The position numbers and the translations under genes were made by a program. Shown here one piece after another: positions 1 through 9,044 of a stretch of 22,011 nucleotides of DNA. Within the stretch, counting starts at the first letter, position 1; the number at the start of each line of letters is the position of its first letter. The DNA comes from CAYFUG01 sp964346295 (GTDB lineage Bacteria; Patescibacteriota; Minisyncoccia; Moranbacterales; DUUL01). The stretch is from the NCBI GenBank assembly GCA_964346295.1, contig CAYFUG010000019.1, positions 1-22,011 of the forward strand, read 5' to 3'. The notes beneath the pieces are model-generated. The model did not search any database and had not been told where the DNA came from. It saw only the letters and a list, made by a program, of their open reading frames with translations.

Positions 1-83
1 ATTAAAAAACAATCTTTTTTATCGCAATATTTAAAAAAGTTTTTTATATTCCATATTTTAGTTGTTGCTATAACATATTTCAT
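1..83 (-). CDS. 5' end of a probable formyltransferase-like sugar-modifying protein (partial)
   Basis: An open frame begins at an ATG at 83-81, 16 bases after the pseI stop, and runs off the left edge; only 27 codons are visible. The start reads MKYVIATTKIWNIKN. From memory this resembles the N-terminus of methionyl-tRNA-formyltransferase-like proteins found in nonulosonate and O-antigen clusters, whose Rossmann-type first strand reads like (K)xVIATIKSWNI. Such enzymes transfer a formyl group from N10-formyl-tetrahydrofolate to a sugar amine. It does not resemble the usual PseG start (sugar-nucleotide hydrolase) or PseH start (GNAT acetyltransferase). The frame and its operon position are seen directly; the family call rests on a very short stretch and is tentative. 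Confidence 0.5.
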   Translation of the reverse strand, partial: MKYVIATTKIWNIKNFFKYCDKKDCFL

Positions 84-99
84 AAAAATTTTATAAATT

Positions 100-1170
100 T
101 TAAGCTATATTTTTCAAAAAAATTTTATTTAGACTCTGTCCTTTTTTAAAAAATTTAGCTGACTTGCAATTTAAAATTTCTTCATAATATCTGGGATGCA
201 AACCATATCCAGGTCTTATAACTCTAATGTTTTCTTTAGTAAATTTCTCTCCTTTTTTAATATCTCTGGTTGCATAAATAGATCTTTTGAAAACTCGATT
301 TTCAGATTCTTTTTTTTCAATCTTATAACTCGGCTTGCCCAAGGACTTCTCTACATTCCTGATAGTTTTAACAAGATTTTTTAGTTCATTTTTCTCTAGA
401 GAAAATGCCGCATCTGGTCCCCCATCCTCCCTTGAAATTGTAAAGTGTTTTTCTATAACTTTTGCGCCAAGAGCAACTGCCGCGATTGCAGTTTCAGTCC
501 CAAGAGTGTGGTCAGACAGTCCGGCAACCACATTGAATCTTTTTTGTATATCTGGAATAGTTTTCAAGTTCATTTGTTCATATTTTGCTGGATATGAACT
601 AACGCAATGCAAAAGGGCTATTTCTGAATTTCCTGCTTTTTTTAAAGTACTTAAAGCTTCTTTTATTTCCTCTAAGATCGTCATTCCACGAGACATAATA
701 ACTGGCTTTCCTGTTTGAGCAATTTTTTTGAGAAGAGGAATGTGATTATTTTCAAAAGATGCTACTTTGTAAAGAGGAACTTCCATTTTTTCAAGAAAAT
801 CAACTGCTGTTTCATCAAAGGGTGTAGAAAAAAATATCAACCCCTTAGATTCAGCATATTTCTTTAATTTCGGTTGCCATTCCCAAGGTGTATAAGCCCA
901 TTCATAAAGATTATAAAGGCTTCTCCCCTTCCAGGCCTTGTTAACCTTTACTTGAAAATCTTCCTTGTCGCAGTCAATCGTCATTGTATCAGCGGTATAT
1001 GTTTGTAATTTTATAGCATCAACTCCTGCTTCAGCTGCTACATCCACTAATTTTTTTGCTCTATCAAAACTTTGTTTATGATTTCCAGACATCTCTGCAA
1101 TAATAAAAACTGGTTTATCTTGACCTATCTCTCTTACGCCATGCTTTGTTTTAATCTTGATAGAATTCAT
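100..1170 (-). CDS. pseI: Pseudaminic acid synthase PseI (NeuB family)
   Basis: This enzyme condenses a 6-deoxy-diacetamido-hexose with phosphoenolpyruvate to give a nine-carbon nonulosonic acid (pseudaminic acid type) in the cytoplasm. The 356-residue protein has the usual family length. The NeuB-type TIM barrel spans about residues 18-280, with AEMSGNH at 25-31 and KLQTYTADTMT near 54-64. The W-x-G-x-x-LYxLYxxAYTPWEW stretch at 80-98 separates PseI from sialic acid synthases. EKHFT is at 240-244 and GGPDAAFSLE at 250-259. A C-terminal SAF/antifreeze-like domain lies at about 293-356. It follows pseF after a 9-base gap and is the last complete gene of the glycan operon here. A legionaminate-type substrate is the main alternative; the PseB/PseC neighbours favour pseudaminate. 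Confidence 0.93.
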   Translation of the reverse strand: MNSIKIKTKHGVREIGQDKPVFIIAEMSGNHKQSFDRAKKLVDVAAEAGVDAIKLQTYTADTMTIDCDKEDFQVKVNKAWKGRSLYNLYEWAYTPWEWQPKLKKYAESKGLIFFSTPFDETAVDFLEKMEVPLYKVASFENNHIPLLKKIAQTGKPVIMSRGMTILEEIKEALSTLKKAGNSEIALLHCVSSYPAKYEQMNLKTIPDIQKRFNVVAGLSDHTLGTETAIAAVALGAKVIEKHFTISREDGGPDAAFSLEKNELKNLVKTIRNVEKSLGKPSYKIEKKESENRVFKRSIYATRDIKKGEKFTKENIRVIRPGYGLHPRYYEEILNCKSAKFFKKGQSLNKIFLKNIA

Positions 1171-1179
1171 ATTATTTAA

Positions 1180-1872
1180 TTATTTTTTAAGTTGATATTT
1201 CATTTCAGCTACTTTCCAATCTTCTAAATTATCAATATCTTGAACTTCTGTTTCTTTGAGAATAATCGCACCAGATTTTTTTGTAAAGATATTTTTATTC
1301 TTTAAGAATTCGTTGGTAAACCCCCAATAAAACTGCCCCGCGTCATGATAAGTTTTTTCCAGATCTTGCGATCGGGCATTGAGATTCTCCGGCCATATCA
1401 TCTCCACTTTATTATTTTTAAATCTTAACGCTCGTTGGATGGGATAGCTAAATTGAACAACAGGAAAAACTGAATGAAAATTTTCTTTTATTAGTAAATC
1501 ATAGCCTTCTTTTAATTTTTTTGGACTAATTAATGGCGCTGTTGGATAAATGCAACAAAAAATATCAAAATCAAGGCCCCTCTTTGAATACTCTTTTGAT
1601 ACTTCCATAATTACATCAGCGGTGCCGGCAAAATCGTCGGAATTTTTTTTACTTCGCATAAAAGGAATAGTTGCTCCATATTTTTTAGAAATTTCAGCAA
1701 TCTCTTTGTCATCAGTTGAAACCATTATTTCATCAAAAAGCTTACTATTTATTGCAGTCTCAATGGAATATGCAATAATAGGTTTTCCTAGAAAATTCTT
1801 AATATTTTTTCTTGGAATTCTTTTACTTCCACCCCTAGCTGTAATTATAGCTAATGTCTTTTTACCTTTCAT
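1180..1872 (-). CDS. pseF: CMP-pseudaminic acid cytidylyltransferase PseF
   Basis: It activates the free nonulosonic acid with CTP to the CMP-sugar used by glycosyltransferases. The 230-residue protein is full length for the family. The nucleotide-binding signature TARGGSKRIPRKNIK is at 11-25, followed by GKPIIAYSI at 29-37 and STDD at 52-55. IYPTAPL at 108-114 and DAGQFYW at 177-183 are characteristic of PseF rather than NeuA. The ATG lies 9 bases inside the end of pseC (an 11-base overlap counting the stop), and no Shine-Dalgarno sequence is visible, so translation is probably coupled to pseC. The product of PseI is the expected substrate. Confidence 0.92.
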   Translation of the reverse strand: MKGKKTLAIITARGGSKRIPRKNIKNFLGKPIIAYSIETAINSKLFDEIMVSTDDKEIAEISKKYGATIPFMRSKKNSDDFAGTADVIMEVSKEYSKRGLDFDIFCCIYPTAPLISPKKLKEGYDLLIKENFHSVFPVVQFSYPIQRALRFKNNKVEMIWPENLNARSQDLEKTYHDAGQFYWGFTNEFLKNKNIFTKKSGAIILKETEVQDIDNLEDWKVAEMKYQLKK

Positions 1873-3007
1873 AAAAACTTTTAATTTTTTTAATAACCCT
1901 ATTTTGTTCTTCGTCTTTCAGATCAGAGTAAATTGGTAAACTTATAATTTTTTCATAAAATTTCCCCGCCTTTGGAGAAATTTCTTTTGTGTATCCTAAT
2001 TTTTCATAATAAGGATGCCAATGAACTGGGATATAATGAACCTGACATAAAATTTCATTTTCCTTGAGGTAATTAAATAACTTCAATCTTGTTTCTTTGC
2101 CTTTAACTTTTATTACATAAAGATGATAGGCGCTTTTGCTATTTTCGCATTCTTTAATAATTTCAATCTCCCTGATATTTGAAAATTCTTCATCATATTT
2201 TTTTGCAATTTCTCTTCTTCTTTCAACAAATTTGTCTATTTTTTCTAGCTGACTTATTCCAAGCGCACATTGAAAATCAGTTATTCTATAATTATAGCCT
2301 AATTCTTGCATTTCATGATACCATGGTCCATCACTTTCGTTAACAAGACTTTCTTCTTCCCGAACCATTCCATGACTTCTTAATTTTAGAAGTTTTTTAT
2401 AAAGTTCTTTGGAATTAGTAGTGATCATTCCACCTTCTCCGGTAGTTATATGTTTAACTGGATGAAAACTAAATACTGACATATCAGAATAAAAACAATC
2501 TCCAATCTTGCTATTTTTATATTTTGTTCCCAAAGCATGACAGGCATCTTCAATAACAATCAATTTGTGTTTATCGGCAATTTTCTTTATTTTCTCCATT
2601 TCACAAGGCAATCCAGCATAATGAACTGGAATTATTATTTTAGTTTTTGAAGTTATTTTTTTTTCTATTGATTTTTCATCAATCAAACCTGTCTCACTTT
2701 TGATGTCTACAAAAATAGGTTTGGCTTGACAATACAAAGCGCAATTAGCCGAAGCAGCGAAAGTTATTGGGGAAGTTATTATTTCTTCATCTTTTTTCAA
2801 ATCAAATGCCAAACAAGCTAAGTGCAAAGCAGCCGTTCCAGAAGAAACCGCTACGGCATATTTTGAACCAACATAACTAGCAAATTTTTCTTCAAATTCA
2901 CTAACCTTTGGACCAGTTGTAAGCCAATTACTTTCTAAAACTTCTAAAATTGCTTTTTTATCATTCTCATCAATTAACTGTCTTCCGTACGGTATCGGCA
3001 TCCTCAT
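1862..3007 (-). CDS. pseC: PLP-dependent UDP-sugar aminotransferase PseC (DegT/DnrJ/EryC1/StrS family)
   Basis: It transfers an amino group from glutamate to C-4 of the 4-keto-6-deoxy UDP-sugar made by PseB. The 381 residues match the family. The N-terminal IPYGRQ at 5-10 and NWLTTGPKVSEFE at 27-39 are typical of PseC. SSGTAALHLA at 55-64 belongs to the PLP phosphate pocket. VIEDACHALG at 151-160 carries the ring-nitrogen aspartate D154, and SFHPVKHITTGEGG at 180-193 carries the Schiff-base lysine K185. NYRITDFQCALGISQL follows in the C-terminal half. The ATG lies 3 bases after the pseB stop; a second ATG two codons in is an equally possible start. All catalytic landmarks are present. Confidence 0.94.
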   Translation of the reverse strand: MRMPIPYGRQLIDENDKKAILEVLESNWLTTGPKVSEFEEKFASYVGSKYAVAVSSGTAALHLACLAFDLKKDEEIITSPITFAASANCALYCQAKPIFVDIKSETGLIDEKSIEKKITSKTKIIIPVHYAGLPCEMEKIKKIADKHKLIVIEDACHALGTKYKNSKIGDCFYSDMSVFSFHPVKHITTGEGGMITTNSKELYKKLLKLRSHGMVREEESLVNESDGPWYHEMQELGYNYRITDFQCALGISQLEKIDKFVERRREIAKKYDEEFSNIREIEIIKECENSKSAYHLYVIKVKGKETRLKLFNYLKENEILCQVHYIPVHWHPYYEKLGYTKEISPKAGKFYEKIISLPIYSDLKDEEQNRVIKKIKSFYER

Positions 3008-3010
3008 GGA

Positions 3011-4048
3011 TTAAAATAATTTTAATTCTTCAAAAATTTTGATAATTTCCTTAATCGAAACAACAGAATCCTCTGAGCTGTAGTCTCCCATTTCATCCTC
3101 ACTCAAAAGTTGCCCCTTGGCTCGATATACACCCGCTACCTCCTCTCCTCCTCTCTCGTAATCATGATTAATACAAGAGGAAATTACAAAAAGATTCCCG
3201 AAGTCATAAGTTCTGGGAATCTCCGACTGATTAATCATCAATTCATGTATTTTTTCTCCTGGCCTTAAACCAACAATCTCAGTTTCATTAGCAGAGCCAT
3301 TGTAACGATCTTTTAAAATTTTTATTAGATCAGTAACCTTGAAAGAAGGAAGTTTTGGAACAAAAATTTCTCCACCTAAACTATGCCTAATGGCATCAAA
3401 AACTAAATCGACTGCTTGCTTAGGAGTAATAATAAATCTAGTCATCCTTGGATCAGTTAGCGGTATCTTTTTGCCAGTCTGTATCTTTGATATAAAAAAA
3501 GGAATTACGGATCCCGTGCTTTCAAGAACATTTCCATAACGAACAGAAGTAAAAACGGTTTCTATGTCTCCCTTGCTGTAGTTAGATTCGCTAAAAATTC
3601 TTTCGCTAACAAATTTACAAGCTCCATAAGTATTAATCGGAGAGCAAGCTTTGTCCGTAGAAACAAGAACGGCCTTTTCGACCTTATTTTCAAGACAGGC
3701 ATTTACTACATTTAAGGTTCCCAGAACATTTGTCTTGATTGACTCCTCTACATTGTATTCAAGTATATCGAGTCTTTTAAGCGCGGCTGCATGGATAACT
3801 ATATCAGCTTGCCGCGTTGCCTTAACAACCCTCCTAAAATCTCTAACATCGCCAATAAAATTTCTTATTCTATCGTCATGCCCAAACTCTTCTTGAGTTT
3901 TATGATGCTTAACTTCATCCCGACTAAATAATCTTATGCTCTTGGGCTTGTAATTGAGCAACTCTCTAGTCAGAGCCCTACCTAAGTAGCCAGTGCCACC
4001 TGTAATTAAAATATTTTTGCCACTAAAAAGTTGTTGATTACTTTTCAT
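3011..4048 (-). CDS. pseB: UDP-N-acetylglucosamine 4,6-dehydratase (inverting) PseB
   Basis: First step of the pseudaminate pathway: NADP-dependent dehydration and C-5 epimerisation of UDP-GlcNAc. It is a 345-residue soluble short-chain dehydrogenase-type protein of the PseB/FlaA1 branch, without the membrane domain of CapD-like relatives. The Rossmann GGTGYLG is at 17-23, GDVRD at 67-71, HAAALK at 87-92 and STDKA at 131-135. D133 and K134 are the expected active-site pair, with YGACK (Y142, K146) as the extended-SDR catalytic pair. RYGNV and RPGEKIHE lie in the C-terminal half. It overlaps the ABC transporter by four bases (ATGA), indicating coupled translation. Confidence 0.94.
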   Translation of the reverse strand: MKSNQQLFSGKNILITGGTGYLGRALTRELLNYKPKSIRLFSRDEVKHHKTQEEFGHDDRIRNFIGDVRDFRRVVKATRQADIVIHAAALKRLDILEYNVEESIKTNVLGTLNVVNACLENKVEKAVLVSTDKACSPINTYGACKFVSERIFSESNYSKGDIETVFTSVRYGNVLESTGSVIPFFISKIQTGKKIPLTDPRMTRFIITPKQAVDLVFDAIRHSLGGEIFVPKLPSFKVTDLIKILKDRYNGSANETEIVGLRPGEKIHELMINQSEIPRTYDFGNLFVISSCINHDYERGGEEVAGVYRAKGQLLSEDEMGDYSSEDSVVSIKEIIKIFEELKLF

Positions 4049-5853
4049 TGATAATAATTTGATTTATTATTTACTAGATCTTTATAGCTATCCATTTTTT
4101 CGATCTTTCCATTTTTTATCATATAAATTTTATCACAATTTCTAACAGTTGTCAACCTGTGAGCTATAACTATCATTGTTTTTTTCTTGGCTATTTTTTC
4201 TATAGCTTTTAGCACCTCGTCCTCCGTTTTATCATCAAGAGCACTGGTAGCCTCATCAAATAGTAAGATCTCGGGATCATGATATAAAGCCCGTGCAATC
4301 CCCACCCTCTGTTTCTGTCCTCCACTAAGCCGAACGCCTCTCTCACCAACAAATGTTTCGTACTGCTCGCTTAATTCCTCATTTATAAATTTGTGCAAAT
4401 TAGCTATCTTAGCAGCTCTTACAACCTGTTCCTCGTTTATTTCCTCTTCTGGAACTCCAAACGCTATATTTCTTGCAATACTATCATCAGAGAGATATAT
4501 TTGTTGAGGTACATAACCCAAAATAGATCTCCAATTTCTTATATTATCGCTATTTACCTTAACTCCATCGATCTTGAAATTCCCAGAGTCTTGTTTCAGC
4601 AATCCTAATATTATATCAACTAAAGTAGTTTTTCCAGAGCCCGAAGGACCAATAATTGCAACAAAGGACTTTTTTCTAATTTCCAAGTTAATATTGTCAA
4701 GTGCCATTTTTTTGCTTTTAGGATAAGAAAAACACAAATCATTTAATGCGATAATCTTTTCAAAACTAATAGAACTACCCTCTAATCTTTTCAAGGAAAT
4801 GTCCTCCTGACAGAATTCCTTCCTGCTCATGTCACTATAGATTTTATCTAGAATGGCCTTATTAAATTTTAATGTAGAAATGGCCTTAAAAATCTCCTGC
4901 AGAGCCGGAATTAACCTATAACCAGCAAAAACAAAGAGGCTTATCAGCGGTAAAGACTTCTCGACAGAAGCACCCCGATATATAAGAAGTATTATAATTC
5001 CTACCACCCCCCCAAAAGCAAACATTTCCATAATATAGCGAGGAATTCTAGAAATTATTTGATGCCACGATAAAACTTTGGAAAAATTTTCTGAGCTTCT
5101 TGTGAATTTATTTAGGAAAAATTCTTCCGCACTAAAAACTTTGATATCCTTTATTCCTCCCAGTGCTTCCGCGGAAACTTCATAGCGTTCTTTGTTTTGC
5201 TGTAAATATTCTTTTCCGCCTCTTCTCAATTTATCCGCAAGGTAAAAATACAAGAGTGAGTAGATCAATCCAAAAAATCCCGCAGCCAAAATTGTAGCTA
5301 AAAAGTTTACATACAGCAACAAAAAGGAGATGATAATCACTATAATCACACTAGTGATCATCCTAACCAGAGGCAAAAGAAATTTACTGGTTAGCTGCCT
5401 CACCTCATCTAAAACATTTTTTCCTAATTCAGAAGTTCTTTGGTCAAGAAAAAACGCATAAGACATTGAGAGATACCTTCTAAATAATTCACGAGATAAA
5501 GTGTGATTTTTTTTCCAAACAAAACTAGTTTCCATCCAAATCGAAAAAATCGAAAGTGTGTTACCAACAACCATTAACAGAAAAACAATGACGCCTAAAA
5601 AAATGAGAAAGTTTTCGACTGAACTAAAATTAAAAAAATTAAAGAGATGTGCTAATATATAATTTTTTTTTATTGCTTCGCTATCAGTCACAACATTAAT
5701 AAAAGGCAAGATAGAAGCAACGCCAATTGCCTGAAAAACTCCTGTCAACAAAGCCCCCAAAAGAACAATTAAAAACTCTGCCTTTTCTTTTTTGGAAAAA
5801 AGAAAATTCAACTTCGTTAAGAAATTCATCTTTTTTTTGATCACCTTAAGCAT
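4045..5853 (-). CDS. ABC exporter/flippase, PglK/MsbA-like half transporter
   Basis: A fused membrane-ATPase half transporter of 602 residues that probably flips a lipid-linked saccharide across the cytoplasmic membrane as a homodimer. The membrane domain covers about residues 25-330 with roughly six hydrophobic segments (near 27-50, 83-105, 166-185, 187-205, 278-292 and 301-318). The ATPase domain has Walker A GPSGSGKTT at 402-410, Q-loop Q450, signature LSGGQ at 509-513, Walker B ILLFDEA at 529-535 and switch histidine H565, so it looks active. The ATG at 5853 overlaps the upstream gene by 13 bases. An internal ATG at 5829 is preceded by AAGGTGATC, which fits the 16S rRNA end, and is a credible alternative start. 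Its place between glycosyltransferases and pse genes supports glycan export; lipid A or drug export is less likely. Confidence 0.88.
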   Translation of the reverse strand: MLKVIKKKMNFLTKLNFLFSKKEKAEFLIVLLGALLTGVFQAIGVASILPFINVVTDSEAIKKNYILAHLFNFFNFSSVENFLIFLGVIVFLLMVVGNTLSIFSIWMETSFVWKKNHTLSRELFRRYLSMSYAFFLDQRTSELGKNVLDEVRQLTSKFLLPLVRMITSVIIVIIISFLLLYVNFLATILAAGFFGLIYSLLYFYLADKLRRGGKEYLQQNKERYEVSAEALGGIKDIKVFSAEEFFLNKFTRSSENFSKVLSWHQIISRIPRYIMEMFAFGGVVGIIILLIYRGASVEKSLPLISLFVFAGYRLIPALQEIFKAISTLKFNKAILDKIYSDMSRKEFCQEDISLKRLEGSSISFEKIIALNDLCFSYPKSKKMALDNINLEIRKKSFVAIIGPSGSGKTTLVDIILGLLKQDSGNFKIDGVKVNSDNIRNWRSILGYVPQQIYLSDDSIARNIAFGVPEEEINEEQVVRAAKIANLHKFINEELSEQYETFVGERGVRLSGGQKQRVGIARALYHDPEILLFDEATSALDDKTEDEVLKAIEKIAKKKTMIVIAHRLTTVRNCDKIYMIKNGKIEKMDSYKDLVNNKSNYYQ

Positions 5854-6971
5854 CTCATCTCAATTAATTCATTAATTTTCCTAAGGAAGCTTTCCCCCGA
5901 ATGATGTTTTTTTGCTAATTCATAACTTTTATATCCCATCTTTTTCGTAATAGATCTTTCCTTGATTATCATATAAATCTTATCTCTTAAGTCGCTAGTA
6001 TCTCTAGCCTTAAATATATATCCATTAACCCCCTCCTTCACATAACACCTTGTACCACAATCACTACTACAAACAACAGGTAGCTTACTAGCCATAGCCT
6101 CAACAATAGAATAGGCTGCTGGCTCAGCATAACTAGGTAAAACAAATAAATCGCCAGCTTTGTATTCATTTTCCATTTTGCTATATTCAACATTAGATCT
6201 AATCTCCACAACATCACTGAGGTTATTATCTTTTATGTAACTCTCAATCTCTGAATAATAAAAATCATCGGCTTTTTCTCCTATAAGAACCAACTTGATA
6301 GCAAAATTACCCCTCAAATCCTTAACGGCATTGAGTAATGCAAGCTGATCCTTTCTGGGTACAAACTTCCCCACTGAAATTAAGTTTATTTTATTTTCAG
6401 CAAACCACTCTTTTTTAAAATTATTGATCGGATAGATAAAAGGGAGATAAAAAGCCTTCTTCCTAACTTTCCTAAAAACTTCTTGCGTTTCTCTAATGGG
6501 GCTAATAAATGCTACCACTCCTTTTGATTTAATCCAATCTATATATTTTCTGAAGAGAAACTCACTTCCAAAAATATGATTCTTTTTTGTCTGGGTTAAA
6601 ACTATGGTTTTTAATCCAATTTTTTTGGCTACCCTGAGAACAATCTGAGCTAAATTATTCTGATAAGCTTTTAATATCAAAAAATCAGGCTCAAAATTAT
6701 TAAATTCTTCAATCAAACCTTTTGCAGAAGGAGCCTCCAGTCTCAATTGCCAAGAAGACTTCAGTTTTGACCTTTTAGAAATACTAAAGAATTTTCCCAG
6801 GAAATCAAAAAGGAAACTCATTCTTAATTGCTTAACTTCTACACCCTTATAATACTCCGATTTTCCCCGATAAAGAACCAAAACTCTAATCTTATTACCA
6901 TCTTTCTGCAGAGACTTAACCTGATAATATAAGTTGGTATGAAATCTGGGAGCAATTAATAATATCCTCAT
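5841..6971 (-). CDS. GT4-family glycosyltransferase
   Basis: A 376-residue GT-B fold glycosyltransferase that probably adds one sugar to a lipid-linked glycan at the inner face of the membrane. The N-terminal Rossmann half starts MRILLIAPRF. The C-terminal half carries SVGKFVPRKDQ at 199-209, with the donor-binding G201/K202 and R206/K207 region. The EX7E motif is E283-PAAYSIV-E291, followed by EAMASKLPVV. No signal peptide or membrane helix is visible. Donor and acceptor cannot be told from the sequence. Its 3' end overlaps the flippase start, and 114 bases without a recognisable gene or strong promoter separate it from the upstream methyltransferase. Confidence 0.85.
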   Translation of the reverse strand: MRILLIAPRFHTNLYYQVKSLQKDGNKIRVLVLYRGKSEYYKGVEVKQLRMSFLFDFLGKFFSISKRSKLKSSWQLRLEAPSAKGLIEEFNNFEPDFLILKAYQNNLAQIVLRVAKKIGLKTIVLTQTKKNHIFGSEFLFRKYIDWIKSKGVVAFISPIRETQEVFRKVRKKAFYLPFIYPINNFKKEWFAENKINLISVGKFVPRKDQLALLNAVKDLRGNFAIKLVLIGEKADDFYYSEIESYIKDNNLSDVVEIRSNVEYSKMENEYKAGDLFVLPSYAEPAAYSIVEAMASKLPVVCSSDCGTRCYVKEGVNGYIFKARDTSDLRDKIYMIIKERSITKKMGYKSYELAKKHHSGESFLRKINELIEMRCLR

Positions 6972-7085
6972 CTAAAAAATACGATAATACTTTTTTAAGA
7001 AAGCTAGTTAGTCCCTAATAAAGACAATGAATTCATCTGAGCAAACCCCTGGACTTCCGTTAATCATTGAGGTAAGGACCTATAA

Positions 7086-7922
7086 TTAAACCTTGTTACT
7101 TGAACTTTTGCTTTTCAATATAGCTCTTATGTAGTAAAAGACAAATCGAGGGTTTTGATAAGTAATCATAAAAAATACTGGTCTGCATTTTAAAGGAATG
7201 ATTCTAATAAGAACCTTACGAAAAAAATAACAACTTCTCTGTAAAAAATTCAGCCTGAAATCAGCTCTTTTTTTGAAGATCAAATTTAAAACACAGGAAG
7301 ATCTCCCTTCCATTAAGTCCGGATGAAGCTTCCCTTCCCAACCAAAATAAGGCTTCATTGGGGCCCTCCTACTTCCCCATTCCTCAATCCCTAAAACCTC
7401 CCAGTATCTACCCTCAAATAAGGAAAGGATCTTTTCTTTTTTGTTTAACAGAAAAAATTTATGGCCATGTAAATAAATGGGAGCGTTAACAAAAAGCAAT
7501 CCTCCCTTCTTTAACACTCTAGACATCTCACTGATTCCTTCGTAAAAACCAACCCCAAACTCATACCAATGCTCAATAGACTGATTGCACACAACTGCAT
7601 CAAAGTAGTTATCTTTAAATGGGATGTTCTCAACGGAACCAATATCGGAAGCAACAGTTAATTTCCCATTTTTACCAACCTCTACTACATCAACTCCTCT
7701 CCACTCCCAACCAGATGGCAAATTTTCTTTTACATAAGACCAATCACCACAACCCAAGTCCAGAACCTTCCCTCTTTTTTGCCCCGAAATTAACTCAACA
7801 ATCTCCTTGTTTATTGCAACCACACATTTTCTTATAGGAGAATAGCCATCGCCTATACCGCAAACAGCTTCACCCTTAATTAAATACTTACAATTTGTAC
7901 AGTTATTTTTTTTAAGCTCCAT
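7086..7922 (-). CDS. SAM-dependent methyltransferase with N-terminal cysteine cluster
   Basis: A 278-residue class I methyltransferase. The SAM-binding motif VLDLGCGDW is at 53-61, followed by an acidic GVDVVEV strand end, DIGSVENIPFKDNYFDAVVC (motifs II/III) and SIEHW, then EMSRVLKKGGLLFV typical of the Methyltransf_11 group. The first 33 residues hold four cysteines (C8, C11, C21, C33), a spacing that could bind a metal or stabilise an N-terminal knuckle. The C-terminal 60 residues are basic and partly hydrophobic, possibly giving membrane contact. It lies 3 bases after the upstream glycosyltransferase stop, so it is probably part of the glycan operon and may methylate a sugar. The substrate is unknown. 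Confidence 0.78.
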   Translation of the reverse strand: MELKKNNCTNCKYLIKGEAVCGIGDGYSPIRKCVVAINKEIVELISGQKRGKVLDLGCGDWSYVKENLPSGWEWRGVDVVEVGKNGKLTVASDIGSVENIPFKDNYFDAVVCNQSIEHWYEFGVGFYEGISEMSRVLKKGGLLFVNAPIYLHGHKFFLLNKKEKILSLFEGRYWEVLGIEEWGSRRAPMKPYFGWEGKLHPDLMEGRSSCVLNLIFKKRADFRLNFLQRSCYFFRKVLIRIIPLKCRPVFFMITYQNPRFVFYYIRAILKSKSSSNKV

Positions 7923-7925
7923 CTT

Positions 7926-9041
7926 TTATTTTTTACCTACTAAAAGATTTTTTAATGACTTGATATTCCTTTTTATATCGTGGTTTCTCTTGACATAATC
8001 GAAGACATTAACGCTTTTCTCCTTCCAAGTTTCACGATCCTTTATTAAAACAGCGGTTTTTTTTCTCACTTCAATGAAGCTTCCTTCGCAGGCAAACCCA
8101 CAACCAAATTTATTTATAAAATTATCTGGATTAACCTTAAAAGAAACTAGTGGGGTGCCAGAAATTCCTGCTTGAATGAAAGTGTTAGGGAATCCTTCAA
8201 GCTCTGAAGTATTAACAAAAAACTTAGCTTCGTCAAAAAGACTTTGTATTTCGTCAAAAGCAACTCTTTCGAGAAGCTTAACATTCTTTATCTTGGATAA
8301 ATCATTTTTGAATTCAAGCCACTTCTCTTCTTTGGGATCAATCCCGTGCTGACAAACTAATAAGAAACTCTCCCGAGGAAAACTCTTGGCTAATCTCAAA
8401 AACAGATAGGGATTTTTCCAATCAAAAAATCTCGTCACCTGAAGTATATATTTCCTGTCTAAAAAACCAAGCGGTTCTTTGGAGTTATTTAATTCAAAAG
8501 AATTCCTTATCAAGAAAGACTCTTTTTTGTAGTTCTTTTTAAGTAATTTCTGATGAGTATCATTTTGAACAAATACAATATTTGCTCTTTTTAGGCCCCA
8601 AAGATAAATCAATCCTTCTAGCCCATTTTTACGAACAAAGTCTCCATTAACATCTTTTTCATGAGCTGTTCTATGAATGTGTCTTTTTCTGAAAAGCCCA
8701 CAAAAAAAATTCACTACTCCGACAACGCTATTAGCAGTCGTAGTAACATACACATCACTATCTATTTTTTTTAAAATCAAAATCAACCTTCGAGCCAAAA
8801 CAATTTTTCCAAAAAAAGCTTTGCTTTTTAACAAATTAGCAAGTTTAAAAATTTTTAAGCCAGCAACACTTTCTGTCTCGGGTTGACCATAATCACCCAC
8901 TACAAAGCTAACTTTAAATTTTTTATCCTTAGCAAGTTCTTTAGCTAAAATTGACATCTGAACCTCTGCTCCACCAATCTTACCTTTAGCCTTAGGCTTA
9001 AAAACTGTGTAGGACTTGGGCATTATAAAACAAACTTTCAT
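7926..9041 (-). CDS. GT4-like glycosyltransferase
   Basis: A 371-residue GT-B glycosyltransferase. The N-terminal half has an MKVCFIMPKSY strand and an acceptor-side GGAEVQ motif at 23-28, a hallmark of GT4-type enzymes. The C-terminal half has YILQVTRFFDWKNP at 198-211 and EGFPNTFIQAG at 282-292. The second acidic residue of the usual EX7E motif is glutamine here (Q290), a variant I recall from other EGFPNTFxQA proteins, so it need not mean loss of activity. The gene is packed between two methyltransferase genes with 3-base gaps on each side, implying one transcript. The sugar transferred cannot be named. Confidence 0.82.
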   Translation of the reverse strand: MKVCFIMPKSYTVFKPKAKGKIGGAEVQMSILAKELAKDKKFKVSFVVGDYGQPETESVAGLKIFKLANLLKSKAFFGKIVLARRLILILKKIDSDVYVTTTANSVVGVVNFFCGLFRKRHIHRTAHEKDVNGDFVRKNGLEGLIYLWGLKRANIVFVQNDTHQKLLKKNYKKESFLIRNSFELNNSKEPLGFLDRKYILQVTRFFDWKNPYLFLRLAKSFPRESFLLVCQHGIDPKEEKWLEFKNDLSKIKNVKLLERVAFDEIQSLFDEAKFFVNTSELEGFPNTFIQAGISGTPLVSFKVNPDNFINKFGCGFACEGSFIEVRKKTAVLIKDRETWKEKSVNVFDYVKRNHDIKRNIKSLKNLLVGKK

Positions 9042-9044
9042 TTT

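Noticed and set aside
335..718. A plus-strand frame of 127 codons within pseI
   Set aside because: It lies entirely opposite a well-conserved pseI coding region and has no recognisable motif.
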